From Euryodendron excelsum (taxonomy: Eukaryota > Streptophyta > Magnoliopsida > Ericales > Pentaphylacaceae), in contig CM065387.1 in NCBI GenBank assembly GCA_033060915.1, positions 36,090,501-36,154,500 on the forward strand: a stretch of 64,000 bases of DNA. The letters are read 5' to 3'. Below, one piece after another: positions 12,544 to 24,500 of this stretch. The translations under genes and the position numbers were made by a program. Each line of letters begins with the position of its first letter. Position 1 is the stretch's first letter. The notes beneath the pieces are model-generated. The model saw only the letters and a program-made list of their open reading frames with translations. It was not told the DNA's origin and searched no databases.

Positions 12544-12640
12544 TGTAAATTAACTCCTAGAAAAGAATCTGCCCAGAACTTATAAATTAGATCAAATTAC
12601 TGTCTTTTCTCATTAAACTATCTAAATTGGTTCCCATCAT
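12544..12640 (+). repeat. 97-bp direct repeat, copy 2
   Basis: Second copy of the 11398-11494 unit, 1146 bases downstream in the same orientation. Its equal length with no gaps points to a fairly recent segmental duplication within the element. Confidence 0.9.
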
Positions 12641-13004
12641 TCTGTATGTCTTTAATAGTTTTTGAATGACATGAACTAACTGCTAGTTAGATTATACTAC
12701 CAAAGCTCATATATACATGTATTTCCATAGAATTTCTCTCCTCCCTTTCATGCTCCCTTTTCTGGACTTGACTTACTTTTAAGTCTTAGACTTCTCTGTA
12801 ATAGGAAAACGATATTGAATTATTCTTGTTCTTATATGTATTGGCTAGCTCTTGGATAAGTATTTTTTTATCTTTTCTTTTGCAATGACTGCATGGCTAG
12901 GTCTAAACTCTAGAAGTCAGTCATTTTCTTGACAGATTCATATTTCATTTTTTTAAAACTTGAGTTAAAACAATTTTGTTTTATCTTATATTTTTACTGC
13001 AGTT

Positions 13005-14416
13005 ATGGCTCGTTTAAGTTTGGAAACAAGAAAGAGGTTGAGACAAAGAAAATTGGCTTCAATTAACTTGTTATGGTTGGATATCAAATATGCAGTGAAT
13101 TGGTGGTTTCAACTAGTCTACTCATTGGTTGATTTGTATATGCGAAAGTCTTCTTTAAATTCGAGATATATTATGAATTTCTACTCGAACAGAGAAAATA
13201 TGTACAAATTTGTTTATACTAGTGATAAGGCTTGTGTTGCAGAACTTAGGATGAATAGGCATACATTTACCAAATTGTGCTCCATGCTCCAAAATTTAGG
13301 GGGATTAAAAAGTACAAAAAATATGTTGATTGATGAACAAGTAGCATTGTTCTTGCATATTCTTGCTCACCACGTGAAGAACCGAACAATAATAGATCGA
13401 TTTAATCGCTCGGCTGAAAGTATTAGTAGACATTTTCATGATGTCTTGAATGCTGTTATACGTCTTCAAAGCGAGCTACTTAAAAATCCTGAGCCTATTC
13501 CTGCAAACTCAACCGATGAGAGGTGGAAATGGTTTGAGGTACATACTATTTTGTAGCTATACATGCATATTTTTAGTAGTAATCCAATACCAAAATAATT
13601 TAATCTTTTCTTTTCAAATTTTAGAATTGTCTTGGAGCCCTTGATGGGACATACATTAAGGTAAGGGTACCTACAGAAGACAAGCCTAGGTATAGAAATC
13701 GAAAAGGTGAAATTGCTACAAATGTGCTAGGTGTATGTTCACAAGACATGCAATTTATGTATGTATTACCGGGTTGGGAAGGATCAGCAGCTGATGGTAG
13801 AATTCTTCGTGATGCTATAAGTAGGAGAAATGGATTAAAAGTTCCTCATGGTAAGTGTTGTATTTATGAATTTAAATATTTACACGTATCAAAAAAATGA
13901 TTTAAAATATTACAATTTTACCTTATCCTAAACCTTGAAAGAATTGTCATTGTAGGTAATTATTATCTCGTGGATGCTGGATATACAAATGGTGAAGGAT
14001 TTCTTGCACCATATAGAGGGCAACGGTATCACCTAAATGATTGGAGAGAGGGGCATCAGCCCAGTACCCCGCATGAATTTTTTAACATGAAACATTCTTC
14101 AGCTAGAAATGTGATAGAGAGATGTTTTGGGCTACTTAAGATGCGGTGGGCAATTCTCAGGAGTCATGCATATTATCCAGTGAAGACACAAAATAGAATC
14201 ATTATGGCATGCTGCCTTCTTCATAATCTAATAAGAAGAGAGATGTCACTAGACCCTTTGGAGCGGCATTTAGAACAAGTAACAACTCAAGGTTTGATCG
14301 AAGCAAATGTTGATCTAATTACAACGATTGAAACATCCAACGAATGGAGCACTTGGAGAGACAACTTGGCTCTTAAGATGTTTAATGAATGGAGAGCTAG
14401 TAGACAAGGAAGATGA
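13005..14416 (+). CDS. PIF/Harbinger transposase (HARBI1-like DDE nuclease)
   Basis: Three exons, 13005-13538, 13625-13850 and 13956-14416, splice at GT-AG sites into 406 residues. The product is the DDE nuclease that cuts and pastes the element (DDE_Tnp_4 family, HARBI1-like). The N-terminal half has a helix-turn-helix-like region around residues 105-150 ([20 protein letters not shown], then [16 protein letters not shown]). The catalytic triad is visible: Asp185 in GALDGTYI, Asp260 in [10 protein letters not shown] and Glu308 in [14 protein letters not shown]. Between them are [16 protein letters not shown] and [14 protein letters not shown], both usual in the family. The C-terminus ([10 protein letters not shown], then [20 protein letters not shown]) is also typical of plant copies. 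Length is normal, with no frameshift or stop. The start is the first ATG after a good acceptor at 13001-13002. It works with the Myb-like protein encoded downstream. Confidence 0.93.
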
Positions 14417-15086
14417 AGTTATGCTATTCTAAAAGAATTATTTTGAATTGTATGAACTACTTTTAGAACAACAATGTTTAGAATTGTTATTTAAGATTTC
14501 AGAACTATATGGTGTAACTTTAATGCTAATGGTACTACTTTGTAACTATATGGCAATTCTACTTTATTCCCTACTGTGTGTATTACGGGGAAAGCTACAT
14601 TCTATTTGATGGATGATCTAGTGGTACTTGTATGTTTTTGGTTTGGTATGATAAGTGTCTTCTTTTTCCTTCTCTTTCTTATGATTAAGTATTTCAGCAT
14701 TAGAAAGCTTTTGGCTGAAATACTTGAGGTTAGATAGGTGAATCATTTTGGTCCTCTGCTCTATTTAAAGCCATATTGTCTGCTAAATCCTTTGAATTTA
14801 TTTACTTATTTATTTTTTGAACTGTGACCAATATTGGGACTGTGTTGGCCCTTCCTCTTGTCCTTCGCTGCCTTTAACTTGAATCAATTGCTGCTTTACT
14901 AGTGCACTAGGCGTGGACTATGTGAAAGGAAGATTTTTATGCCTTGTTCTTGTATGAAAACATATTTATCTGCCTGTGTATCGTTAATGTTTCTTGTTTT
15001 ATTTTATTTTATTTTGTGAGAATAAAGACATGTTTATCTGCACTCTCTTTGAGTTTTAACACATATTTCATATATTTTTATTAGAA

Positions 15087-16100
15087 ATGGATTCAGAAAC
15101 GCTAGACAATCGAGGTCCAGGTGTAAACAAAAGAATGTGGACTGAAGATGAAGACAGCAAACTTATTGAGGCCCTCATTGATTTAAAAAATACTGGAAAG
15201 TATAATGCGGATGGTGGATTTAAACCTGGGCATTTTGTTGCGGTGGAAAAATTACTTGCGGTCATTTTACCAAATTCGGGGTTGAAGGCAGATCCACATA
15301 TTAAGTCAAGAATGAAGACACTGAAATTACATTTTGGCATTGTACATGATATGCTATATGGACATAACACTAGTGGATTTGGTTATGATGATACCAAAAA
15401 ATGTGTAGTTGCTGAGAAGTCGGTGTGGGATGCTTACATAAAGGTATGTATTAGCACTTGATGAATAATCACTTGACGAAGTTTCAAGAAATAAATGATT
15501 AAGTAATATTTTTAATTTTGTATTGTTTTACAGGCTCACAAGGGAGCTGCACAATTCAAGAACAAACAGTTTCCTTTTTACAAAGAGCTTTGCATAATAT
15601 TTGGAAAAGATCGAGCAACGGGGAAGGATGCTGAGACGCCTGCAGATGTTATTGAAGAATTGGATAGGGAATATGTACAAACTAGAAATGATAATGAGTT
15701 CTATGGCGTGGGAGATGATTTAGATGGTAATGATATTTCCACGTCATTTACACAATCAGGCACCGGTGGAAATACTAGTGAAGTAAGTTCGAAGAAGAAA
15801 AGAAAGAAGAGGAGCGAAAGTGTTGAGAGCATGATTTATGAAGTGATGGAAAAATCAACAACTGTTATTAGCTCAACTATGGAAACAACCGCGAATCGAC
15901 TTAGTCGTGCAATTGAAGATGCTACAGTTAATGACTTGAAACTTCAACTTAACAAGGAGTTGATGAAACTACATGGCCTAAGTATGGTTGAGCGACATAA
16001 AGCAACGGTCAAAATTGGTTGTGATCGTGACTTGACTCAAATATTTTTCACAATTGATGATGAAGAGAAAGAAGCATGGGTTAAAGCAATCATATCTTGA
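15087..16100 (+). CDS. Harbinger accessory protein with Myb/SANT-like domain
   Basis: Two exons, 15087-15443 and 15534-16100, give 307 residues. The N-terminal part (about residues 14-110) fits the Myb/SANT-like DNA-binding domain of the Myb_DNA-bind_3 family: KRMWTEDEDSKLIEALIDL opens it, and spaced aromatic residues follow (HF, HFGIVHDML, SVWDAYIKAH). The stretch AAQFKNKQFPFYKELCIIFG is the conserved tail seen in plant relatives annotated as L10-interacting Myb-like proteins. A basic cluster KKKRKKR at about 206-212 is a likely nuclear-import signal. The C-terminal 90 residues look helical. In Ping/Pong-type elements this protein binds the transposon ends and helps bring the transposase to the nucleus; that role here is inferred from family and position. 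A splice acceptor (TTATTAG) lies two bases before the ATG, so a non-coding first exon is likely. Confidence 0.88.
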
Positions 16101-16790
16101 ATATCGAATTACTGCTTGTGATGTGTCCCTTTTGAGAGCACTTGGGAATGGATGTTATTTTGTCTTAGTTGGTTTTTGGATATTGTTTGTGTTGTTTCCT
16201 GGGTATTATGAACATTTGTCAGTTCTTATATTTGGTATTCATGGATATTAAGATGCACGGAGCACATTTTCATCCTGAGACATTCTATGAGTACACTGAT
16301 GGATTGCTTTTGTTTTGGATGATTTCATCAATTTCCCATGTTTTTAGCTGAGATATATTGCTAATATTTTATTTTTGTATTGTTATAATTTTGTAGAATA
16401 TATCTCAGCTGGATCTTGATCTATGTTGACAGTCAAAATGCAGTTTTTGGGAAAGCTCATTCTGTTTACTCATAAGATGGTGTATAGGGTAACTGTACAA
16501 GGTGTCTTACTAGCTGATTGCAGAACATTTCTTTGCTTGGATCGCCTATTAAAAAATATATATCTAAATGTATAAGTAATTTTATTTCTTTTTTTTTCTT
16601 CACAAGTTTAAAATTCAAACATAATATTAGACTGTTGCTGAGTTATTAAGCTTTCTGTAGTCTTGTAGATGCCACCTTTTGGACTATCAATTCTCCCCCT
16701 TTTTTTTGTTCATATGTCCAATGATATATATATATATATATATATACATATATATGTATATGTATATATTGCTCTAGCTTGTATATGTCT
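16101..16790 (+). other. Harbinger 3' flank
   Basis: Non-coding DNA between the Myb-like gene and the right terminus. It includes a TA/CATATA microsatellite at about 16722-16770 and no gene. Two overlapping frames at 16054-16351 are shadow or low-complexity readings. Confidence 0.5.
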
Positions 16791-16980
16791 CTGGTAATAT
16801 TCATTCCATTCCAATACTTAATAAACATTACCAAACATAGGAATGAGAATGGTCATTCAATTCCATCTTATCAACCAAACAAGGGAATGAGAATACTTAT
16901 TCCATTTCATTCCATTCTCATTCTCATTCCATTCCCATTCCCATTTCATTCCATTCCATTCTCTTGTACCAAACATAACC
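16791..16980 (-). repeat. Right inverted terminus and subterminal CATTCC array
   Basis: CATTCC, CATTCTC and AATGAG words recur densely up to the terminal CTTGTACCAAACATAACC, mirroring the left end in composition and in the last 18-20 bases. Confidence 0.75.
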
Positions 16981-16983
16981 TGA

Positions 16984-18480
16984 AGGTATCAATACTGCAC
17001 TGGTGATTGAACCACTTAAGTCATCAGTTTAACGGTTCACCTGCTCAACCGTGGTGCAACTTGTTCAACCTGTCACACAATAAATAAATAACAAAAATAT
17101 ATTTGAATAAAAATAATAGTTTAAAAACTTATCAATAGGTTAAATGATACTCTTTTTCATATAATAATTTCAAATAAGTATAAAAAATAAATACTTTATA
17201 AAAAAAAAAGTAAAAAAATAATAAGTATAGAAACATTCAAGTGAAATTGGTCGAACCACAATAAGACAATTGGTACTAAAAGGATATCTTTTTTCGTTCT
17301 GAAAACAATAGTAGCCTACCACCACCCTTTTCTTTTCATTCTCCAATAGTTTGGAAGTATATATGAGATTAAAGATGACAATTCAATCCGAAAAATCTGA
17401 AACCGAGCTCACTCACCCCTAATAATAAGAATCTACGGTATAAATAAACGGGTTATGGGAAGAAAAATATAACTCGAAACCAATTTAGAACGTATTAAGA
17501 TTTATGTGACTCTATCTTGACCCCACCCTAATTATATTATAAAATTACTAAATACTCATATTATGTCATAATAATACAAAATCTCCTTGATATATATAAA
17601 TAAATGTTAAAGAGTTTTTAATGTTACTACTAAATTTTGGGATTTAGCATCTTTCTTTTTCAATTTCATTGTGGGTTATTGTTTGAATAATTTATATTGA
17701 GCTTTTATGAGTTTACCCATTCCAAACTGAACCCCGATTAGTTTAAGTGTGCTAGGAATGGAGTAAAGAGAGTGTGGTAGGAATGGAGTAAAGAGGTTTA
17801 AACTGTAAGAGTTCGGGACCCCGATTAGTTTAAATGTGATAAGAATGGAGCAAAGAGGTTTAAACTGTAAGAGTTCTGAACGGAATGTAATATAAAATTT
17901 TCCTATCAGAGGTGGATGTAAGATAAAATTTTCCTAAATAGAATTTAACCTAACCCGTGTTGAACCCCTTGCCATCACTATATGAGATTTCCTAAGGGAT
18001 GCACGAATGAGATACCAACACATTTTGGTAAATCTTATCCCATGTTAAAAGCTAATTCATATGACGTACCAAAAATAAAAAATAAAAGCTAATTCATATG
18101 ATGAAATGAATTAGATCAAGCAAAAATTACAAGTCCATATTGATTCCATCCATCCAAATGGACAAGAAAATGTGATTCAAGTCATCTTAATTATTTGATA
18201 AAAGGTGTAAGCACTAGGACCCATAAAAATACGAGTGAAAATCATCACAGAAATAGATCTCAAGTTACAGGTGCTACCTTCCTACCGGATTTTTTCTCTC
18301 CTAGAAATCTAACTTGGGAGTGTGGATACCCTAATAAAAAAAATCATTTCCAGGAATTAAAAGTAAGAACATGTGAGCAACACTTGTTGCCAAGGAGAAC
18401 ATTCTTTATAAAAAAAAAAAATTACATAATGGCTCTTTGGAAGATATGCTATGGTTCCACCATTGAGTACTAAATTCGGC
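16984..18480. other. Intergenic region right of the Harbinger element
   Basis: No gene is supported. A unit of about 87 bases starting ACCCCGATTAGTTTAA is tandemly repeated (17731-17817, and 17818 to about 17876), and its core, AGGAATGGAGTAAAGAG, is itself doubled in the first copy. The segment around 17365-17985 has the word style of decayed hAT-type MITEs, but I could not fix its ends. Confidence 0.45.
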
Positions 18481-18575
18481 CCACAAACTAACAGAGGGCA
18501 ATAAAACATTCCACAGATGATACAAAATTTGATTCAATCATCTATTTATACATTAGCCTTGCACACAGTTTTACA
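18481..18575 (-). other. Probable 3' UTR of SKIP16
   Basis: Sequence directly after the TAA stop on the minus strand. It is T-rich in that orientation, has no frame, and gives way to unrelated AT-rich DNA. The polyadenylation site was not identified. Confidence 0.4.
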
Positions 18576-21500
18576 TTAGAAAATGTAGTCCGGCAACTGG
18601 AGGGGAAACCGAGCCACTTCAACCTCAAATGGACTGCCTTTAGAATCTGCCAAACTGGAAAACCAAAAAATAAAGGAAATTTATATTGATTCCTGACTCC
18701 TTAGCTTTAATATAAGAAAACCAAATTTTCATTCACTGGAGAAACAAAAAATGAAAATTCCAAGTAGCGAAATCTTTAAGTATCAAAACGGGCTGACACT
18801 ACAAGATTGGCTTCACAACTCTACTGCAGAAGCCACTGTGATTACTAACACCATTCCAAGGCAAGTTAACAGATTGAAGCCACCATGTGAACTGCATACC
18901 TGCTATCTAAACTTGTGCTTTTCTCAAAAGCAGCTTGCCTGTTGCTAAAGTCCTGAATTACCCGTATTTAGTGAACTCATACAAAATTAGCCATATCTAG
19001 AAATTTCTAAAAATTCACAGCTTTCCCATCTCCCTTTTGACGGTTCCCTTACGAGTTAATCGCAACTGGGGCTAGAATCATCAAAGATCACATGACATAA
19101 ACTAATACAAATGTTGAAACCCTATTAGAATAGTTGTTGGCCAATGGTCTGCTTTAGCCAATAAACATATAAGCAATACTAACAAAACCTATATGTCAAT
19201 TGTTAACCACCTCTCCGCATTCTTTTGTAAGCATGGTTTCAAAAATGACCAACCAGTCCTGATTAACATAATCAGTAAATAACAATAGGGCTTCAATAGT
19301 GTGAAAGTATAGAACACTAGATACCACCATAAGGCTCATGGGACTACCTCCTGAGTGGGATTTAGCATTCTATATGTTTCACTTTAATCGAGTCTTCTTG
19401 TGATTTAAAGTAACTATGTTAGTGGAATGGTTGGTCATTCTTGCAACTATTTTTACAAGGTTGTTAACACTAGGCATAAACCTTGAGGTTTTTGTTAATA
19501 TTGCTTATGTTTTCATTGGTAAAAACAGATCTTTTGCCAACAATATCCACATGTAAGGTTTCATTATTCATCCACATGTAAGGTTTCATTGTTCGCGTTT
19601 ATTTATATCATGTGTTGTTTCATGGTTTTAGTTGTGTGATCATTTAAGTCAATGAAACAAGCGTCAAAGGCATATGCCCAGGACTGTGGGAAAGCTAATA
19701 CTTTCTAGAAATTCCTACGTATGGACAATTTTGTACGAGTTTACTATGATGGGATGGAGTATATTTGTACAAATTACCTGCTATCATTGAATTTAATGAA
19801 CCAGTAAGCAAAATTTAATGTTACCGCAAGGAATCAATTAACTTCGATGGTTTGTAATACATATTTACTAATCATTATCAATTGATAATAATCCCAAGAC
19901 GTCTCCCTACATTACATTTAAAGGACTTGTATAAACAACACATGAAAATCCACATGTGCACTCACACACTAGATATACAGAGATTTTTTACACCCAATTG
20001 GTAGTTTATAGAAAGAGAAGGCTCGCTCACTTAGCAATTTGTTTTAGAGATGGAAAGTCTAATAACTATTACTTTGGTCAATATATATTTTCTGTAAGTA
20101 TTAGATGTGTCAATACTAATTATCAAAAAACTACTACATGTGTCAATATCAAATGCTATATTTAATAATTTGTCATATAAGAGCATTCTATTTTAAAAAA
20201 ACAGGTATTTTGAGAACTCAATTCTGATTGTACCATAAATAGTGGTTAGAAACAAAAAAATATAATGGAACATTTTTGACATATTAATAGTATTTTCTAA
20301 TACATTAAAAACATGTTTCCACCATTGTTAAGAATCATCACAGGCCTACTTTGTGTCAAAATCTGGTTTGATAATTGTAAGATTTGTACCACTTTGATTG
20401 GATCAAATTCTAGCCTGTACAGGGCTTGTTACTCCTCTTAACTCTATTAAGTGTTAGATGTGTCAATACTACTTATCAAAAAACTATTACATTTGTCAAC
20501 ATCAAATGCTATATTTAATAATTTGTCATATAAGTGCATTTTATTTTTAAAAAACAGGTATTTTGAGAACTCAATTCTGGTTGTACCATAAATAGTGGTT
20601 AGAAACAAAAAATATAATGGAACATTTTTGACATATTAATAGTATTTTCTAATATATTAAAAACATGTTTCCACCATGGTTAAGAATCATCAGGCCTACT
20701 TTGAGTCAAAATCTGGTTTGATAATTGTAAGATTTGTTGCACTTTGATTAGATCAAATTCTAGCCTGTACAGGGCTTGTTACTCCTCTTAACTCTATAAG
20801 TGTTAGATGTGTCAATACTACTTATCAAAAAACCACTACATGTGTCAATATCAAATGCTATATTTAATAATTTGTCATATAAGTGCATTTTATTTTCAAA
20901 AAACAGGTATTTTGAGAACTCAATTCTGGTTGTACCATAAATAGTGGTTAGAAACAAAAAATATAATGGAACATTTTTGACATATTAATAGTATTTTCTA
21001 ATATATTAAAAACATGTTTCCACCATGGTTAAGAATCATCAGGCCTACTTTGAGTCAAAATCTGGTTTGATAATTGTAAGATTTGTTGCACTTTGATTAG
21101 ATCAAATTCTAGCCTGTACAGGGCTTGTTACTCCTCTTAACTCTATAAGTGTTAGATGTGTCAATACTACTTATCAAAAAACCACTACATGTGTCAATAT
21201 CAAATGCTATATTTAATAATTTGTCATATAAGTGCATTTTATTTTCAAAAAACAGGTATTTTGAGAACTCAATTCTGGTTGTACCATAAATAGTGGTTAG
21301 AAACAAAAAATATAATGGAACATTTTTGACATATTAATAGTATTTTCTAATTTATTAAAAACATGTTTCCACCATGGTTAAGAATCATCAGGCCTACTTT
21401 GTGTCAAAATCTGGTTTGATAATTGCAAGATTTGTAGCACTTTGATTGGATCAAATTCTAGCCTGTACAGGGCTTGTTACTCCTCTTAACTTTGTGGGCT

Positions 21501-24500
21501 TCTAGGTACATGATGCTGTGTTAGAAGGCATCATTCCATTCCAAAATTAGAAAGGCACTTCTATCTTCACTACCGAAGCACTAATTCCCTCAAACCAATA
21601 ACCTCAGGTAATTGATTTTAAATTTACAGGTCATTCACTAGCAAAAGATTAATTGAAAGCAGGCTATATGAATCTAAGCCTGCTGCCACTGATAAACAAT
21701 CACTTTACCGTTCAACATAATGGTTTTAAATATCCTAAACATTGATAAGCAGATCCAACTCCAAACATCATCGAAAGTGTGCAACAGTATTTTCACCTTG
21801 TTCACAAGGTAGTTGGAAAAGCACATGAATGCATTATGAACTGAATCAGGAACCATCAGAATAGGGGCAGACTAATCAATAAGGTACAGATGGTAATCCA
21901 GAGTAAAGTGTTGCTATAATACAGAACAAAGAAAACACACAGATTACCTAGGCAGCCTCATCCAAATGAGAATAGGAATGGATAAAATTCAGTGAGGGCT
22001 TCAGAATTCAGTTTCAAAAAACATATATTTTATAAAAAAATAGCAGGTTTGTGGCATACCTGCCAGGGACAAATGTGAAAGAACCCTCAATAGAGCCTGA
22101 AGAAGATGGTTGAGCACTGCAACTCTCATAAACAAATTCTTTCTCCCCTGGACGTAAGAGCGGATACTGCAAAAAAGCCAAGAGGCAAAGTATTAAAACC
22201 AAATGAAGCTCAAAAAATGAGAACAACCTATTCATCCAATAAGTTGTAGTACTAACAAAAGAAAATTAGTGAGCCCTTCAAACATCTAAGGAAATCAGCA
22301 AGTTTCTGATATTGATGACTTAAAAAAAACAATCTAATGGACTAAAAAGTAATTTTGTTCACTCTAGTCAACAGATTTCCTTATCAAGTGGAATCATCCC
22401 TTCAGCTACATACCCAGCCCATACTATGCATAAATTCAATTTTCCTTCTTTCTAAAGCTGTACTTGCTCCCTCAAAATAAAATAAAAAAAGCTGTTATCA
22501 GGCATAGTTCTCTTTCAAACTTACCAATAGGTATAACTGGTCTATGACGTCCAGTACACTGCCTCAATTTGATTGTGTTCCCAATAAAAACAGCCCCATT
22601 AGGAAGTACTGGTGCTCTATTCTGGCTTCTTTTCAAAATGTTCACTTAACCAAGATACAGACTCTCATACAACAATAAAAACACATTTCTGCTCCAACAA
22701 AGAAGCAATAAAGAACCATGTCCTGGATATGTATGAAGTCAGCATTCATTTTACAAGTGGTAAAAGTTAGACAAATCACATATAATTAGCCTGACAGAGT
22801 ATCCAACCCCAATATTGCTAACCTCTGCAGGTTTGACAATAGAAAGTATGGTACATGAACTTAACGGGCCTCTTGATCTCATTCCCCCATAATCATTTTC
22901 ACAAGGACATCACATCACGGTTGCCAATCCACCCAAATTAATCTTTTCTAGTTGGAAGGACAAGAAAATAATGCAATGTCCGTTTTGAACTTCTTAGACA
23001 AAATGGGAAAAGAGTATACACTAGTAGAAGCTTAAAATAAATGTTAAATACAGAACTCACCACCATGAAAACAGTAACAAAATAAAGAAAAGCATACCTT
23101 CCCTATTACAGCTTCTCCAACGAAATCAGATAAAATAACATCATTAGCACGGATGATCCAGTGTCTCCCATACAATTGGCAAGAAGCAAAGAACACCCCA
23201 TTAATGATGCATCCCTCAGGCAAAAGGGACAAACGGATTGAATAAGAAAACAAATACTTGTCAGATTCATGTTGAAGGTCACTGAATTCCGGCACGAACA
23301 CAGCAGAAGCACGAACCTTCAGTAAACAATCATATCTCAGTTTCCAAATAAGAAACACCAGGTATAGAAGCAATGATAGTAGTCTACCAGCAACAGCATA
23401 CTGTTGGTAATAACAATGAGTAAGTAATAAGTATAGGAATTAGAGAACTATATTTCACTTAACCTCTCCCACATTCATATTGTCACATCTTTTAGGGAAC
23501 TCATCTCAGTATGCATAGCAACTACAAAGAGTTTGATAAAAGCCTTGGGTTATTAAGAAAAACAACTCAACGCAGCATATAAAGTCATGTGCTATTATTA
23601 ATAAAGTTCCATATAATGGTACTTGCATACCCTAGACCTAAGAAACAAAAAGAAAAATGAAAAATGAAAAAAATGTTCATTTCAGACAATGTTGTTCTTG
23701 CAAATAAAGAATGAAAAGATGATTAGTTAATAAATCATAAAACAAACTTCATGAAATCAATTAATGAGCTCTCCCGGATAATGCGGGCCAAACAAAAAAA
23801 CTTTCTCCAAGGAACGATAGCACCATCATAATTTTCAGATCGCCTAGCAGAAGGCAACCAGTGATTGAGACATATGATTACATTCCAAGTTATGCTTGTA
23901 TATTAATAAATCCACAGGTTCCTGCGGTCCAAAACCAAACAAATCTGAAACCATCTCAAAACCATTGTGCCCATATAAACTGATCTCATGTAAACTCTGG
24001 GGCTTCAGTTGGAACTTTACAAGATCAGTCATTTCCTCAGCATGACTCATCCTACTTTGGAACAGTTAGTTTGATTACAAGGACGACTAGGAAAACAAAT
24101 TACACTTGAGGCCTCGGATAAAGTTTACAAGGTTTATAATGCTGACTGCTGGAGAGACAATGCGCCTCAGTAGAAAGCATGGAACATTATTGTTAAAAAT
24201 GTATAAACTTCTGCATATAGAGTTTTGGTACTCAATGGTAGGGAAAACAGCTTAAGAATCAGCTTAATGTTAATGTAGTAGACAACTCCCTTAACGTAGA
24301 CTGAAGAATACATTCAGGAGTTAGTCCTAACCCGTAATAGATAAACCTACACAGTATGCAACAAGGATATAAAAAATAAAGGCTATAAGCCCCACATCTT
24401 CCAACAGAAGTGCACACTGACCCACCACCCACTTTTACACTCACGCACACCCACACACACACATCGAGAGACCACCTTAACACTTCTTTTGGATTTGAGT

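Larger units (their letters stand above)
11029..13002 (+). other. Probable 5' UTR intron of the Harbinger transposase
   Basis: A donor (CATCG|GTAATTTT) at 11029 and an acceptor (TTTTTACTGCAG) ending at 13002 would remove about 2 kb and place the leader two bases before the transposase ATG. The interval is T-rich, as plant introns are, and holds no open frame of note. It contains a 97-bp direct repeat and TA runs near 11317-11336. The exact donor is inferred. Confidence 0.5.
10361..16980 (+). mobile_element. PIF/Harbinger DNA transposon, apparently complete
   Basis: A 6.6-kb element bounded by inverted termini. The left end reads TGGCATGTTTGGTACAAGGG; the right end, read inward on the other strand, is GGTTATGTTTGGTACAAGAG. 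Both continue into arrays of AATGG or AATGAG units. The flanks are TAA on the left (10358-10360) and TGA on the right (16981-16983), one base away from the TWA 3-bp target duplication of this superfamily. Inside, on the plus strand, are the two genes an autonomous element needs: a DDE transposase (13005-14416) followed by a Myb/SANT-like protein (15087-16100), both free of stops once spliced. The leader has a long TC tract and a probable intron of about 2 kb. In Ping and Pong relatives the Myb gene usually comes first; here it is second. Whether the element is active cannot be told from one copy. Confidence 0.87.

Noticed and set aside
20760..21306. Two identical 65-codon minus-strand frames
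   Set aside because: They are the same segment of two satellite copies and would be identical whether coding or not.
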